Assembly: GCF_048077055.1 (NCBI RefSeq)
Contig: NZ_CP182236.1
Span: 3,348,001 to 3,412,000 of the forward strand
From: Egbenema bharatensis
GTDB lineage: Bacteria; Cyanobacteriota; Cyanobacteriia; Elainellales; Elainellaceae
Direction: 5' to 3'
Length of the DNA stretch: 64,000 nt
A model generated the notes under the pieces. It did not search any database. It had not been told where the DNA came from and saw only the letters and a program-made list of their open reading frames with translations. Made by a program: the position numbers and the translations under genes. Every line of letters begins with the position of its first letter. Position 1 is the first letter of the stretch. Below are positions 63,814-64,000 of this stretch, one piece after another.

Positions 63814-64000
63814 TTACAGTGCGTTACCCCGAGGCAGTACCTCTTCAGGGAATACAAAGTTTTCGTGAGGCTGATCTTGAGGAGCTAACCAGGCACGGAT
63901 GCCCTCATTCAGCAGAATGTTCTTGGTGTAGAACGTTTCAAACTCAGGGTCTTCGGCGGCACGAATCTCCTGCGACACAAAGTCATACGCCCGCAGGTTC
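63814..64000 (-). CDS. psbD: Photosystem II D2 protein (PsbD), C-terminal part
   Basis: Only the last 61 codons are in the window; the gene continues beyond 64000. The translation (LRAYDFVSQEIRAAEDPEFE, FYTKNILLNEGIRAWLAPQD, PHENFVFPEEVLPRGNAL) is the invariant D2 C-terminus. D2 pairs with D1 in the photosystem II reaction centre in the thylakoid membrane. In the usual cyanobacterial psbDC operon, psbC begins inside the psbD 3' end; here psbD is followed by a terminator and no psbC, which fits the second, monocistronic psbD copy found in many cyanobacteria. Confidence 0.97.
   Translation of the reverse strand, partial: NLRAYDFVSQEIRAAEDPEFETFYTKNILLNEGIRAWLAPQDQPHENFVFPEEVLPRGNAL

Overview
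The window is cyanobacterial chromosome. Highly iterated GCGATCGC-type palindromes are scattered throughout, and it carries photosynthesis genes (psbZ, a ferredoxin-dependent divinyl chlorophyllide 8-vinyl reductase, the 3' end of psbD), a ferredoxin-type sulfite reductase and many cyanobacterium-restricted families (PatD, DUF2288, DUF2862, DUF4346, DUF4278, DUF6464). An hpsABCD cluster (large HpsA plus three pseudopilins) points to a filamentous, gliding or hormogonium-forming lineage, possibly Leptolyngbya-like; that placement is inference.

Layout. 0-9 kb: a putative glycosyltransferase, a GH1 beta-glucosidase, YbjN, DUF2288 and Uma2 proteins, an orphan sugar-binding lipoprotein, a transglutaminase-like protein with a membrane-anchored partner, and PatD. 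9-20 kb: housekeeping genes (bifunctional Rsh, MFS exporter, sulfite reductase, YjbQ, HU, GroES, TrpS). 20-29 kb: a Crp/Fnr regulator, a 1278-residue TIR-TIR-membrane-WD40 protein, small secreted proteins, the vinyl reductase and an OmpR-type regulator with Glu at the phosphoacceptor position. 30-38 kb: the hps cluster on the minus strand. 38-50 kb: rpmB, psbZ-ribH, a DHH-CBS-CCA nucleotidyltransferase fusion, a FutC-like ATPase, an ArsA-type ATPase with HSP20-like tail, a ferritin-like protein, YaeR and LarB. 50-57 kb: a signalling run (KaiC-like ATPase, receiver, histidine kinase, DICT/degenerate HD-GYP protein), then a pentapeptide protein and glutaminase. 57-64 kb: an SMR transporter, a STAND NB-ARC/WD40 protein, a GAF-LuxR regulator and the end of a monocistronic psbD.

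Two observations cut across the window. First, six genes (transglutaminase, rsh, MFS, sir, larB, NB-ARC/WD40) are each split by a tiny indel next to a G/C run or an A run; adding back one base (two, or removing one, in the MFS gene) restores an otherwise normal family-length protein. Because rsh and sir are core genes, consensus sequencing error is more likely than decay. Second, several families of about 95-140 bp palindromic, MITE-like repeats are interspersed between genes. One copy is flanked by a perfect 8-bp direct duplication that contains the stop codon of the preceding gene.

The strongest candidates for less-described biology are the dual-TIR WD40 protein and the NB-ARC/WD40 protein (signalling or defence-like architectures), the KaiC-like/receiver/kinase/DICT run, and the RHH-like tail on sulfite reductase. 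No rRNA, tRNA, CRISPR array, prophage or transposase gene was recognised.
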